From Symbiodinium natans (Eukaryota > Sar > Dinophyceae > Suessiales > Symbiodiniaceae): a stretch of DNA of 12,136 nt. Below the pieces are notes generated by a model. It ran no database searches. It was not told the DNA's origin and saw nothing but the letters and a program-made list of their open reading frames with translations. Where the stretch lies: positions 197,503 through 209,638 of the forward strand of contig CAJNDS010002205.1 of NCBI GenBank assembly GCA_905221605.1, given 5' to 3'. How positions within the stretch are numbered: the first letter of the stretch is position 1; each line of letters opens with the position of its first letter. Shown here one piece after another: positions 1 through 6,712 of the stretch. Made by a program: the position numbers and the translations under genes.

Positions 1-23
1 TGGGGTTGAAGGTTGGGGGGCTT

Positions 24-64
24 CAGGTTTAGGGTTTAGGGTTTAGGGTTTAGGGCTAGGGTTT
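24..64 (+). repeat. TTTAGGG array (G-rich arm)
   Basis: About five TTTAGGG heptamers on the plus strand. It forms a G-rich arm facing the C-rich array at 144-377, the same arrangement as in the introns further right. Bases 1-23 are G-rich degenerate sequence. Confidence 0.9.
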
Positions 65-143
65 GTTTCAAGGCTGTTCTTGGCTTCCTTTTTGGGGCTT
101 CCGCTTAGCAAGACACGGCCAAAGTCTCACGATCCCCCTCCAT
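65..143. other. Unique spacer between G arm and C arm
   Basis: About 80 bases of non-repeat sequence form the loop between oppositely oriented telomere-type arms. It contains a pyrimidine-rich stretch ending in TTAG near 107. No convincing coding content; probably intron interior. Confidence 0.4.
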
Positions 144-377
144 CCCAAACCCCAAACCCCAAACCCCAAACCCCAAACCCCAAACCCCAAACCCCAAACC
201 CCAAACCCCAAACCCCAAACCCCAAACCCCAAACCCCAACCCCAAACCCCAAACCCCAAACCCCAAACCCCAAACCCCAAACCCCAAACCCCAAACCCCA
301 AAACCCCAAAGCCTAAACCCTAAACCCTAAACCCTAAACCCTAAACCCCAAACCCCAAACCCCAAACCCTAAACCCT
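144..377 (-). repeat. TTTGGGG-variant array grading into CCCTAAA
   Basis: Roughly 22 units of CCCCAAA (TTTGGGG on the minus strand) run from 144 to 303, with one shortened unit near 237. They are followed by CCCTAAA and CCCCAAA units to 377. A homogenised single-base variant of the telomere heptamer points to local tandem amplification. Open frames through it in both directions (NPKPQT-like and GFGVWGL-like) are repeat translations, not genes. Confidence 0.92.
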
Positions 378-389
378 CAACCCCGGCTC

Positions 390-503
390 ATGGAGGCGCG
401 CGGCAGCAAAGCTCCTGCCGCCGGGCAACGCTCAGAGGGACTCCCCAAGGCGCGTGGCGGAGAGGGCGAAAGGAAGCACCGGGGAAGGCTCGCTTGGATG
501 AAA
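390..503 (+). CDS. Candidate exon, possible start ATG, unknown product
   Basis: A GC-rich island sits exactly between a C arm and a G arm, as the recognised aminotransferase exons do. The frame opens with ATG at 390 and runs 38 codons to a possible GC donor at 504; a GA donor at 508 is the alternative. The product is basic and low-complexity: MEARGSKAPAAG, then KARGGEGERKHRGRLAWMK. The frame stays open until a TAG inside the following repeat. No domain is recognised. Start, strand and splice sites are inferred from position and composition only. Confidence 0.3.
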
Positions 504-510
504 GCAGGAT

Positions 511-614
511 TAGGGGTTTAGGGGGTTTAGTTTAGGGTTTAGGGTTTAGGGTTTAGGGTTTCGGGTTTCGGGTTTAGGGGTTGAGGGTTTAGGGTTGAGG
601 GTTTAGGAGGTTGC
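511..614 (+). repeat. TTTAGGG array with TTTCGGG and GTTGAGG variants
   Basis: A degenerate G-rich telomere-type arm follows the candidate exon at 390-503. Units include TTTAGGG, TTTCGGG and TTGAGGG. Confidence 0.88.
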
Positions 615-670
615 AGTAGGGTTTGCCTAGGGTTTTTGGGGTGCAAGCCAGACCGAGGAATGCTCGTCAG

Positions 671-763
671 GGCTACAAATCTGATTGGTGGTCGCAAGAG
701 TGGTCAAGCTGGGATTCTGGCTGGTGGGAGTCTGGAAAGCAGACGCACTGGCAGAAGAGGCAG
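671..763 (+). CDS. Candidate exon, tryptophan/serine-rich, unknown product
   Basis: The plus frame is open from 623 to its TAG at 806-808. With an acceptor CAG at 668-670 and a GT donor at 764 it gives a phase-0 exon of 31 codons. The peptide starts GYKSDWWSQEWSSWDSGWW and ends THWQKRQ: unusually rich in Trp, Ser and Gly and unlike translated repeat. It could be a low-complexity, possibly RNA-associated segment, but no family is recognised. An acceptor at 650-651 would lengthen the exon. The rest of the island, 764-852, holds no clear second exon. Confidence 0.35.
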
Positions 764-852
764 GTCCCCGAGGACAGAGCTGCAGAAGCTGAGGGACCCC
801 AAGCATAGGGCCACCGGACCCCACTCTCAGGTTCAAGAGGGACTATGTGGTT

Positions 853-889
853 TTTAGGGTTTAGGGTATTTTAGGGTTTAGGGTTGTTT
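853..889 (+). repeat. Short TTTAGGG arm
   Basis: About four units with insertions, in G-rich orientation. Confidence 0.8.
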
Positions 890-910
890 GGATGTTAGAA
901 GTGAGTTTAG

Positions 911-1015
911 TCGATGGCTGAGAATCGAAAGCGACCAGCGCTCGATATCGAAGTCGGTGTCCCAATTTTCTCTGAGCTCCGATCGCCCGCGTGGACGTGC
1001 AGCGCGCGCGTCAGG
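911..1015 (+). CDS. Candidate exon with canonical GTGAGT donor
   Basis: An acceptor TTTAG precedes TCG-ATG, and the frame runs 35 codons to AGG|GTGAGT, a textbook GT donor at 1016, in phase 0. The peptide begins SMAENRKRPALDIEVGVP and continues IFSELRSPAWTCSARVR. The ATG at 914 could be a start codon instead. No domain is recognised. A minus-strand frame (907-1185) overlaps it but is proline-rich only where it crosses the G-rich tract, so the plus strand is preferred. The 95 bases between 1016 and the G-rich tract at 1121 read as intron. Confidence 0.35.
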
Positions 1016-1120
1016 GTGAGTTCAAAAAGTGTGGCGGTTTTGTGGTAGGCCTTAGGGGGGCCCGAAGCACGCACTGAAACCAGGTGAGGGATGTAGTTGT
1101 TGCTCATTGTGGAGCGGTGC

Positions 1121-1168
1121 GGGGGTTGGATGGGGGGCGGGGTGGGGTGGGTGGGTGGGCGGGCAGGG
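1121..1168 (+). other. G-quadruplex-prone tract
   Basis: At least seven runs of three or more G separated by one to four bases (GGGGG TT GGAT GGGGGG C GGGG T GGGG T GGG T GGG and so on) form a strong potential G-quadruplex on the plus strand. It lies in the putative intron after the GTGAGT donor. Confidence 0.7.
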
Positions 1169-1255
1169 TAGAAACGCCGTGGCATTCAGTTTTGTTGAAC
1201 TCTGGTTGGGAGTTGGTTTGCGGAGGCGTTAAGTTTCCCTATGACTGCGACTCAG

Positions 1256-1306
1256 CATGACTTTCCGAGCGCTGCTGGAAGCACATGGATGCCCGCCATG
1301 GACCAT
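1256..1306 (+). CDS. Candidate small exon, unknown product
   Basis: The acceptor CTCAG ends at 1255 and a GTAGTT donor begins at 1307. The 51-nt interval is open in phase 0 (HDFPSAAGSTWMPAMDH). A second frame starting at the ATG at 1257 is also open (MTFRALLEAHGCPPWTM), so the frame is uncertain. No homology is recognised. Confidence 0.22.
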
Positions 1307-1432
1307 GTAGTTGGGTGTAATTCATTATAGTCATGATTCCTGCATCCTGCGTAAATCTGGGCTTAGAAGGCAACCAATGAAGACCGGACGCAGTGCTCAG
1401 CTGCTCAAGGACTGTCTCGAACTAGCAGGTAG

Positions 1433-1546
1433 CACGCAGAAGCTGCCACAACGCTGAAATGTCCAGACAGTGACAAGCAGCCAGCGCAGCTTTGGCAGTT
1501 CTTGCACCAGTTCATGCGACGGCTGCCGCCACGCTTCCTCTACCTG
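1433..1546 (+). CDS. Candidate exon, unknown product
   Basis: The plus frame is open from 1433 to a TAA at 1616. An acceptor TAG ends at 1432, though several CAG acceptors further in (1480-1515) also keep frame. A GT donor follows CTG at 1547, in phase 0. The C-terminal half reads LWQFLHQFMRRLPPRFLYL, which looks helical and protein-like. A small ATG frame in another phase (1378-1455, MKTGRSAQLLKD...) overlaps its start, and a minus-strand frame spans 1397-1600. Strand and exact borders are therefore unsettled. Confidence 0.28.
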
Positions 1547-1607
1547 GTGTCGGTCTATGCAACGTCCGCGTCTCGTTGCTGTGCCCGCTTTGTTTTCCAA
1601 GTCTCTT

Positions 1608-1655
1608 GCAAACCCTAAACCCTAAGCCCCAAACCCTAAGCCCTAAACCCCTGAG
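1608..1655 (-). repeat. CCCTAAA/CCCTAAG arm
   Basis: About six C-rich units end right before the candidate exon at 1656. Confidence 0.85.
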
Positions 1656-1751
1656 GGCTTCGCACCCCAAGGTCACGATGCCGTTCCTGCCGAGGCGCCC
1701 TTTTTTTGTTGGCAAAGCCCTTGAGGCTTCCGCCATAAACTCCTATTCAAG
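1656..1751 (+). CDS. Candidate exon with canonical GTGAGG donor
   Basis: The C arm ends in CTGAG (acceptor AG at 1654-1655), and the frame runs to CAAG|GTGAGG at 1752, a canonical donor. The peptide contains ASHPKVTMPFLPRRPFFVGK, then ALEASAINSYS. The exon would be symmetric in phase 2. The open frame extends upstream to 1492 through the repeat, but that extension is repeat translation. No family is recognised. Confidence 0.3.
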
Positions 1752-2335
1752 GTGAGGCAGAGCCTATTGAGACCTGCCGGCATCCCAACATCAACTGCGA
1801 TCTGCACACGGGGATTGTTCCTTTGTCGGGGTTTCGGGTTGAGCGTAACCTGAACCCTCAATCCTGAACGCCTAAAGCCAAAGCCCCCCCCCCCCCCTCA
1901 GCTCTTTTCGGGCTTCATGGCTTTCGGTATTGAGGGGTATCCGCGTGTGGGTTTTGGTCTTGGGCGTAGGGTTTGGGCCTGATCTTGGGGTAAGGGCTAC
2001 TATTTGCTTAAGAACCCCAAAAGAATAAAAAGCGCTAATCCCTGTATTACCCTTAATAAGGAAGAACATTTTTTGTTTTTTCGGGGTTCTTGTGGAATTA
2101 GTAGCGGTTTGTGGGTCAGGTCTTGAGGGTCAAGGGCCAAGGGCTAAGGCGGCTAAGGCCTTTTGGGTTTGGGCCTCAGGGCTCACTTTAACATCAAGGC
2201 CCAAACCCAAAGCCCGAAATTATTGTAGGGTGGGGGTTCAAGGGGAGTAGGTACCAAGGGAACCTTAGGGAAGCTTGGGGAGCCTTAGGGAGTAGTGGGG
2301 AGTATAAGGGAACCCTCAGCCCGAGAAGCCCTGCA
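1752..2335. other. Gene-free stretch, intron-like, low complexity
   Basis: No coding island stands out. It holds a C14 tract at 1884-1897, scattered degenerate telomere-type heptamers in both orientations, and an AGGGA/AGCTT-rich quasi-repeat around 2230-2310. It also has AGTATAAGGG at 2301-2310, which resembles the right end of the MITE family below. The minus-strand open frame at 1872-2069 is not convincing. Confidence 0.5.
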
Positions 2336-2632
2336 CCCTAAAGCCCTAATCCCTAACCCCCAAACCCCACCTGAAACCCGCAAGTGTAGAGCCCAACTCC
2401 CTGACATCACCCTAAACCGAAACCCTAAACCTTAAACCCTAAGCCCTAAGCCCTAAGCCCTAAGAACTAAGCCCTAAGCCCTAAGCCCTAAGCCCTAAGC
2501 CCTAAGCCCTAAGCCCTAAGCCCTAAGCCCTAAGCCCTAAGCCCTAAGCCCTAAGCCCTAAGCCCTAAGCCCTAAGCTCTAAGCCTTAAGCCGTAAACCC
2601 TAAGCCCTAAGCCCTAAACCCTAAACCCCTCA
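2336..2632 (-). repeat. CCCTAAG-homogenised array
   Basis: Mixed CCCTAAA units lead into about 25 consecutive CCCTAAG units (roughly 2438-2616), then return to CCCTAAA. The single A-to-G change is fixed across the run, showing amplification of one mutated unit. Confidence 0.92.
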
Positions 2633-2649
2633 AATCCTCTGCGGAGCAG

Positions 2650-2703
2650 GCCTCGGCCCTCCGGGCGGCTTTGAGGCAGTCGGAGGCTGACGTGCCCTTG
2701 CCG
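2650..2703 (+). CDS. Candidate exon, Ala/Arg-rich helix, unknown product
   Basis: The interval lies between a C arm and a G arm. Acceptor GCAG ends at 2649, a GTTTGG donor starts at 2704, and the exon is 18 codons in phase 0: ASALRAALRQSEADVPLP. Codons are strongly GC-ending. The sequence looks like an amphipathic helix; no family is recognised. Confidence 0.4.
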
Positions 2704-2860
2704 GTTTGGGGCTTAGGGTTTAGGGTTTAGGGGTTTAGGATCCTGAAGCCCCTAAACCTAAGGCAGTTTAGGGTTTAGGGTTTAGGGCCTAGGGTCTAGG
2801 GTTTAGTGTAAGCCTAAAATTTAGGGTTTGGGGTTTAAGTTTAGGGCTTAGGGCGCGGAA
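2704..2860 (+). repeat. Degenerate TTTAGGG arm with internal reversal
   Basis: Degenerate TTTAGGG units begin right after the donor of the preceding candidate exon. A short CCCTAAA-like reversal at 2748-2760 makes a small local hairpin possible. Confidence 0.82.
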
Positions 2861-3133
2861 GTCCCTACGGCGGGTCTCGCAATCACCCAAATCCTCCAAA
2901 CACAAATATGCCCCTTAACATCTTTGAAAGCCTTGTGTGAAAGAGCCACAAGGCCCAACGACGCCCAACGCCCGAAGCCCCTAAACCCTGCCCCTAGTGG
3001 CCCTAAGCCCCCAAACCCCAAATCTCAAACTCCTCCCCGCCCTCCCATCCTCGTCAGCCCTAAACCCGAAACCCTAACCCCTAACCCTCAAGCCCCTGTA
3101 ACTTGAAATTATTCAACGGTTAAACGCCGAAAC
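2861..3133. other. Intron-like spacer with degenerate C-rich heptamers
   Basis: Positions 2861-2976 are unique with no convincing exon (the frame from ATG 2910 is very short). Positions 2977-3094 are diverged CCCTAAA/CCCCAAA units. An open frame at 2924-3106 is mostly translation of these repeats. Confidence 0.5.
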
Positions 3134-3187
3134 TGCTCGAAACTTTCCTCGAAGCTCCTCGAAACTTTCCCCGAAACTTTCCCCGGA
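3134..3187 (+). repeat. Short tandem repeat, CTCGAAACTTTCC-like
   Basis: Three to four imperfect copies of a 12- to 14-base unit (CTCGAAACTTTCC, CTCGAAGCTC, CTCGAAACTTTCC, CCGAAACTTTCC) are embedded just upstream of the main CCCTAAA array. Unrelated to the telomere heptamer. Confidence 0.75.
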
Positions 3188-3194
3188 CCTGAAC

Positions 3195-3388
3195 ATAAAC
3201 CCTAAACCCTAAACCCTAAACCCTAAACCCTAAACCCTAAACCCTAAACCCTAAACCCTAAACCCTAAACCCTAAACCCTAAACCCTAAACCCTAAACCC
3301 TAAACCCTAAACCCTATACCCTATACCCTAAACCCTAAACCCTAAACCCTAAACCCTAAACCCTAAACCCTAAACCCCAAGCCCTAAA
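3195..3388 (-). repeat. Near-perfect CCCTAAA array (C arm)
   Basis: About 27 units with two CCCTATA variants near 3313-3327. It ends just before the candidate exon at 3401. Confidence 0.95.
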
Positions 3389-3400
3389 CATTCCTGCCAG

Positions 3401-3442
3401 GACCGGGCGTCCGAGCTCTGCGCAGAGAGCAGGGAGGCCAGG
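3401..3442 (+). CDS. Candidate exon, unknown product
   Basis: The interval follows a C arm and precedes a G arm. Acceptor CCAG ends at 3400 and a GTCCCG donor starts at 3443, giving 14 codons in phase 0 (DRASELCAESREAR). An alternative GC donor near 3467 would extend it by VPWFEGAS. Charged, helix-like; no family is recognised. Confidence 0.35.
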
Positions 3443-3470
3443 GTCCCGTGGTTTGAGGGTGCCTCTGCAC

Positions 3471-3541
3471 TTTAGGGTTTAGGGTTTGGGGTTTAGGGTT
3501 TGGGGTTTAGGGTTTAGGGTTTAGGGCTCAGGGTTTAGGGT
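3471..3541 (+). repeat. TTTAGGG/TTTGGGG arm
   Basis: About ten G-rich units, TTTAGGG with TTTGGGG and CTCAGGG variants. Confidence 0.9.
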
Positions 3542-3590
3542 GGCTTCGGAGTTCTTGAGCTTGGAAGCTCCCTAAGCTCTAAGGGTGGGT

Positions 3591-3617
3591 ATATGGGACC
3601 TCAATATGGTCCCTTAT
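3591..3617. other. Inverted repeat, possible hairpin
   Basis: ATATGGGACC and GGTCCCTTAT pair at nine of ten positions around a 7-base loop. It could be a remnant of a foldback element; no target duplication was identified. Confidence 0.55.
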
Positions 3618-3913
3618 CTCGTTTAAAGGGTTCTGAAGTAAGGGCCTTTGGGTTGTATACGGTATATGAAGCAGGGTTTATACTACTGTTATTGGTGAGT
3701 GTATAGAAGGTTTCTTTTTAATGTTGGTGAGTATATATGTTGGGTGTCCTCTTGGGGGTACAAGGAATACAAGCCCTACTTCGCATATTCTCATTGCTAC
3801 TAGTATATTGCTCCTAGCATTATGCTATTGCTAATATTTGCCTAGTTCTTATGCTTATTTTTGTAATGATTATATATGTATACGGACATACAATATGCAA
3901 AATTATACATTAT

Positions 3914-4017
3914 TTTGTTTGTTTGTTTGTTTGTTTGTTTGTTTGTTTGTTTGTTTGTTTGTTTGTTTGTTTGTTTGTGTGTTTGTGTGTTTGTGTGTTT
4001 GTGTGTTTGTTTGTTTT
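3914..4017 (+). repeat. TTTG microsatellite with GTGTGTTT section
   Basis: About 16 GTTT tetramers are followed by roughly four GTGTGTTT octamers and more GTTT. The octamer section is a homogenised variant. Frames reading FVCLFVCL are artefacts. Confidence 0.96.
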
Positions 4018-4267
4018 GAAATGGGGAGTAGTGGTTTAATGATTTTTTCGCGGGGTTTCGGGATCTGTGTTTCTGTGTTTTTTAAACTATGGTTCTAGGG
4101 GGTTCGGGATGTTCAACGATTTTTTGTTGTTGTTTTTTGGGCTTTTGGGGATTTAGGGGTTTTGGGTAACAGGGCTTTTGCGAAATTCAGGTGACCGTTT
4201 AACATGGAGACGAAGTTAGCCTCCACGTTCTGCTGCCTTAATTGGCTGCCAAGCTCTCTCAGAAATG

Positions 4268-4454
4268 CTGGAGCAAAGCCTTAAAGCCCTAAAACCCTAA
4301 ACTCCAAACCCTTGAACACCCTAAACCCTAAACCCTCAACCCTAAACCCTAAACCCTAGACCCTAAACCCTAAACCCCGAACCCTAAACCCTAAACCCTA
4401 ACCCTAAACCCTAAACCCCAAACCCCAAACCCCAAACCCTTAAACCCTAAACTC
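4268..4454 (-). repeat. CCCTAAA arm, mixed variants
   Basis: About 25 C-rich units (CCCTAAA, CCCTCAA, CCCCAAA, CCCCGAA) end at the acceptor-like CTCAG at 4452-4456. Confidence 0.9.
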
Positions 4455-4456
4455 AG

Positions 4457-4529
4457 CTTGAATATTCAGACCCGAACAGGTTGCAGCCGACTGAATCTCG
4501 ATTCTGCAGGCTTTATGGATAGCTTCAGA
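4457..4529 (+). CDS. Weak candidate exon, unknown product
   Basis: This island lies between a C arm and a short G arm. The frame is open from the acceptor CTCAG to a TGA at 4530 (LNIQTRTGCSRLNLDSAGF). CAG acceptors at about 4485 and 4509 are alternatives, and no clear donor is visible. Less GC-rich than the better candidates. Confidence 0.22.
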
Positions 4530-4532
4530 TGA

Positions 4533-4730
4533 AGGGTTTAGGGATTAGGGTAAAGGGCTTTCAACAGCTAAACCCCCACCCCATTCCCCCCCCCCCCCCC
4601 CCTCGAATTTCGGAAGAGGCCTAGGCCTAAACCCTAAACCCTATCATGAGTGGAGTTTCAAGCTTCGGGCTTCTTAGGGTTGAGTTTAGGGTTTAGGGGT
4701 ACCCTAAACCCAAAACCCAAGTCCCTCGGT
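4533..4730. repeat. Short alternating G and C arms with C17 tract
   Basis: In order: a short G arm (4533-4552), a C17 tract (4586-4602), two CCCTAAA units (about 4628-4642), a 30-base unique island, a G arm (4675-4702) and C-rich units (4703-4728). Such small mirror pairs repeat the larger G-then-C theme. Confidence 0.75.
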
Positions 4731-4796
4731 GTGAGGGGTCGGTACCCAATCTGGGAGTTTTGGGGTTTGAGGCTGCAAGCACGTAGGCCTTACCGT

Positions 4797-4897
4797 TTGG
4801 AATTTCTCCCCTTATACTAACAATCCTCAAAGGGGATTTTAGCAACCCGTTTTATAATCCCTATTAAGGGCTGCTAGTTTAAGGGGGAGCATCCCAA
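4797..4897. mobile_element. Foldback MITE copy A (8-bp target duplication)
   Basis: A 101-bp element begins TTGGAATTTCTCCCC and ends GGGGGAGCATCCCAA. The terminal inverted repeats pair over about 30 bases, and the similarity continues inward so nearly the whole element folds back. It is flanked by perfect 8-bp direct repeats CTTACCGT at 4789-4796 and 4898-4905. It has no coding capacity, so it is non-autonomous. The 8-bp duplication fits hAT-like transposases, but that class is inferred from duplication length only. It shares its ends and left-half interior with copy B at 7157-7256. Confidence 0.9.
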
Positions 4898-4925
4898 CTT
4901 ACCGTGCTTGCATATTGTCCCCGCC

Positions 4926-5000
4926 ATGTCTGGCGGCTACAAGACCGAGATGCAGGCGGCAGACACTGTGGGGAAGACGCCCGTCCAGAGTTTGGGTTCA
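4926..5000 (+). CDS. Candidate coding segment, unknown product
   Basis: The plus frame from ATG 4926 reads MSGGYKTEMQAADTVGKTPV and runs into the C-rich repeat, with TAA at 5007. A GA donor after TTCAG (5001) is possible, and the frame is also open upstream of the ATG. The CCGCCA/TGGCGG hairpin at 4921-4936 overlaps the ATG. A C arm follows it instead of a G arm, so it breaks the pattern of the recognised exons. Unrecognised. Confidence 0.25.
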
Positions 5001-5002
5001 GG

Positions 5003-5142
5003 ACCCTAAACCCTAAACCCTAAACCCTAAACCCTGAACCCTAAACCCTAAACCCGAAACCCTAAACCCGAAACCTAAACCTTAAACCCTAAACCCTAAA
5101 CCCTAAGCCCTAAACCCTAAACCCTAAACCCTAAACCCTAAA
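5003..5142 (-). repeat. CCCTAAA arm
   Basis: About 20 C-rich units, mainly CCCTAAA with CCCGAAA and CCCTAAG. Confidence 0.92.
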
Positions 5143-5171
5143 CGGTTGAAAAAGGGCTTAATCCTCTGGGT

Positions 5172-5252
5172 CAGGTTTGGGTTTAGGGGTTTCAGGGTTT
5201 AAGGGTTTAGGGGTTTAGGGTTTAGGGGTTGAGGGTTCAGGGTTTAGGGTTA
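5172..5252 (+). repeat. TTTAGGG arm, degenerate
   Basis: About ten G-rich units, several with an extra G (GTTTAGGGG). The 29 bases between it and the preceding C arm are unique. Confidence 0.85.
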
Positions 5253-5265
5253 AGAGTTTTCGGAG

Positions 5266-5323
5266 CCGGGCCATACTGGCCAAGATCCGTAGAATCAGGG
5301 ACCCCGATTCTCTGGGCAATCTA
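5266..5323 (+). CDS. Candidate exon, basic peptide, unknown product
   Basis: Acceptor CGGAG ends at 5265. The frame reads RAILAKIRRIRDPDSLGNL, with a possible GA donor at 5325 after CTAG, and continues open to TAA at 5339. Codon use looks coding. Position is unusual because a G arm lies upstream and a C arm downstream, the reverse of the recognised exons. Unrecognised. Confidence 0.3.
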
Positions 5324-5337
5324 GGACCCGAAGCCCT

Positions 5338-5389
5338 GTAAACCCTAAAACCCAAAGCCTAAACCCTAAACCCTACCCTACACCCTTAG
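5338..5389 (-). repeat. Short CCCTAAA arm
   Basis: About six C-rich units with single-base changes, ending in TTAG shortly before the next island. Confidence 0.8.
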
Positions 5390-5394
5390 CTCAG

Positions 5395-5489
5395 GATGTG
5401 GCATCCCTCTCTGTACATTGGGTCAATCCTGGAGAGCCACGAAGATCGCGTGTCGATCCTGCCGGACCGCATCAAGCTGCTTGGCAGCG
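5395..5489 (+). CDS. Candidate exon, unknown product
   Basis: The interval lies between a C arm and a G arm. Acceptor CTCAG ends at 5394; the frame from ATG 5396 runs to TAG at 5504, with GT donors possible at 5490 or 5496. The peptide MWHPSLYIGSILESHED followed by RVSILPDRIKLLGS has high GC3 and a natural amino-acid mix. All three plus frames are open here, so the frame rests on composition. No family is recognised. Confidence 0.35.
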
Positions 5490-5514
5490 GTTCGCGTGGG
5501 CTTTAGGCTACGGG

Positions 5515-5595
5515 GCTTAGGGTTTAGGGTTTAGGTCTTAGGGTGTAGGAGGTTTGGGAAGCACGGACCACACAACCCTAAACCTAAACCCCAAA
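5515..5595. repeat. Small G arm then C arm pair
   Basis: G-rich heptamers (about 5516-5560) and C-rich heptamers (5573-5592) enclose a short loop. This is a compact example of the G-then-C layout between two coding-like islands. Confidence 0.75.
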
Positions 5596-5620
5596 TTCAA
5601 GCGCAAGCCCAAACAGGCAG

Positions 5621-5706
5621 TCGATGCCATCGCCCGAGCCAAAGCCTTCGGAGGGTGGCTGGCTCTACCGGGTCCTTGAGCCCTACTACTCCCGGGAGTG
5701 TGCCTT
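5621..5706 (+). CDS. Candidate exon, unknown product
   Basis: Acceptor GCAG ends at 5620 and the frame TCG-ATG-CCA is open to TAG at 5711. A GA donor at 5707, five bases before the G arm, is possible. The peptide reads SMPSPEPKPSEGGWLYRVLE, then PYYSRECAL. Another frame from 5618 is open for about 20 codons. The VLxPYYS string weakly recalls a loop of callose synthases, but it is too short to assign. Confidence 0.32.
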
Positions 5707-5710
5707 GACT

Positions 5711-5760
5711 TAGGGTTTAGGGTTTGGGGTTTGGGGTTGGAGGTTTGAGGCTTGGGGTTT
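5711..5760 (+). repeat. TTTAGGG/TTTGGGG arm
   Basis: About six G-rich units follow directly on the preceding candidate exon. Confidence 0.82.
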
Positions 5761-5910
5761 GCGGAGATGAAGTAGACTGCTTGCTGTGAGACAGTTCTGA
5801 CTGCTCAGGGTCGAGGGGGCTTCGTTGGCGGACTTTCAGGAAAGCGCGCGGGGGCAGAATTCGGGAACATGATATGGCCGCATGCTGCACGCACCTTCTT
5901 TTCGGGCCTG
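5761..5910. other. Unique spacer, possibly coding
   Basis: GC-rich sequence between a G arm and a C arm. After CTCAG at 5808 two plus frames are open (one reads VEGASLADFQESARGQ). A matching segment inside a certain intron (10292-10372) is also open by chance, so this is not called an exon. Confidence 0.3.
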
Positions 5911-5972
5911 TCTAAACCCTAAATCCTAAATCCTAAGCCCTAAACCCTAAAACCCTGATTCCTAAACCTCAA
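5911..5972 (-). repeat. CCCTAAA arm, degenerate
   Basis: About eight C-rich units with several substitutions. Confidence 0.8.
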
Positions 5973-6261
5973 CTAAACGCTAGGCCGTAACGTCTTCTGA
6001 AGCCCATGATGCGAGGTTTAGTGCTTTTTCCCCGGGTTCTTAGTAGGGAATGAGGGAATTAGGGCCCCATATATACCCTTTAAGGGATTATACAGAGCAC
6101 TCATTCCCGCCCTTCTTGTTGCTAGGACCCGTAGGCCCTTGGTTTCCTTTTTTTAAGGTTGGGTTCCCTCTATTCCCTTTACCAAAAAGGGGTCCCTGGT
6201 TTATTCATAGGTTACAGACTAAGAACCAGCCAGTCTTGGGTCTGAGCTTTTGGCTTCGGAC
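5973..6261. other. Intron-like spacer with foldback at 6046-6108
   Basis: The spacer contains a perfect 9-base inverted repeat GGGAATGAG (6046-6054) / CTCATTCCC (6100-6108) enclosing CCCTTTAAGGG. Its AAGGGATTATA core resembles part of the MITE interior. A plus open frame 6050-6283 crosses it without coding features. No exon is supported. Confidence 0.5.
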
Positions 6262-6622
6262 AGGTTTAGGGTTTAGGGTTTAGGGTTTAAGGTTTGGGGT
6301 TTAGGGTTTAGGGACGGGTGAGGTCAGGCAAAAGCCCCAAAGCCCAACTGCGAAACCTTCAATCCGGTCCCTTCGGCTAGGGCCTTTTGGAGTTTAGGGT
6401 TTAGTGTTTAAGGTCTGGGGTTTGGGGTTTCGGGTTCGGGCTTAAGGTTTAGGGTATAGGGTTTAGGGTTGGTAACAACCCAAACCCTAAGCCGCATAAG
6501 CCGTTCAGGTGTCCGGTAGGCACGCATTCTTCTCCTAGGGTTTCGGGTTCGAAGCTTGGGGTTCAGGGTTTGGGGTTTAGGGATGTTTAGGGTGCAGGGT
6601 TTAGGGTTTAGGGATAGAGTTC
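6262..6622 (+). repeat. Broken G-rich telomere-type region
   Basis: G arms at 6262-6314, 6391-6470 and 6536-6622 are separated by two unique pieces (about 6315-6385 and 6475-6535). The second follows a few C-rich units and could hide a very small exon after TTCAG at 6508, but it cannot be supported. Confidence 0.8.
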
Positions 6623-6661
6623 GGAGTTTAAAGGGTTTGCTTTGGGATTGGAGAGCTGCAG

Positions 6662-6712
6662 GCCCAGATTGCTCTTGAGCTGCATGATGTGCCCTGTTGG
6701 AGGTTTCTCGAA
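6662..6712 (+). CDS. Candidate exon, unknown product
   Basis: Acceptor CTGCAG ends at 6661 and a GTTCGG donor starts at 6713, giving 17 codons in phase 0: AQIALELHDVPCWRFLE. Both borders and the natural composition make this one of the better unassigned islands. It lies between two G-rich arms, so the usual C arm is missing upstream. No family is recognised. Confidence 0.37.

Larger units (their letters stand above)
3542..4267. other. AT-rich intron-like block
   Basis: This block is markedly AT-rich, unlike its surroundings, between a G arm and a C arm. It contains a palindrome GAGCTT-GG-AAGCTC at 3557-3570, a hairpin at 3591-3617, the motif TTGGTGAGTRTATA twice (about 3692 and 3724) and the TTTG microsatellite. 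Near its right end a short plus frame starts at ATG 4204 (METKLASTFCCLNWLPSSLRN) and stops at 4282. That frame might be an exon, but support is weak. The base shift suggests an inserted element. Confidence 0.5.

Noticed and set aside
63-323. Overlapping open frames on both strands encoding NPKPQT-like or GFGVWGL-like repeats
   Set aside because: They are translations of the CCCCAAA array, open in several frames at once with no independent coding signal.
907-1185. Minus-strand 92-residue frame
   Set aside because: Its proline-rich part is the complement of a G-rich quadruplex tract, and the plus strand has a better exon with a GTGAGT donor.
3195-3388. Possible CRISPR array
   Set aside because: Units are seven bases in direct tandem without spacers; this is a telomere-type array.
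3838-4098. Open frames with CLFV repeats, looking like a membrane protein
   Set aside because: They are translations of the TTTG microsatellite.
5621-5706. Callose (1,3-beta-glucan) synthase fragment, from VLEPYYS
   Set aside because: Only about seven residues resemble the family's VLTPYYS loop; flanking residues and neighbouring islands give no support.
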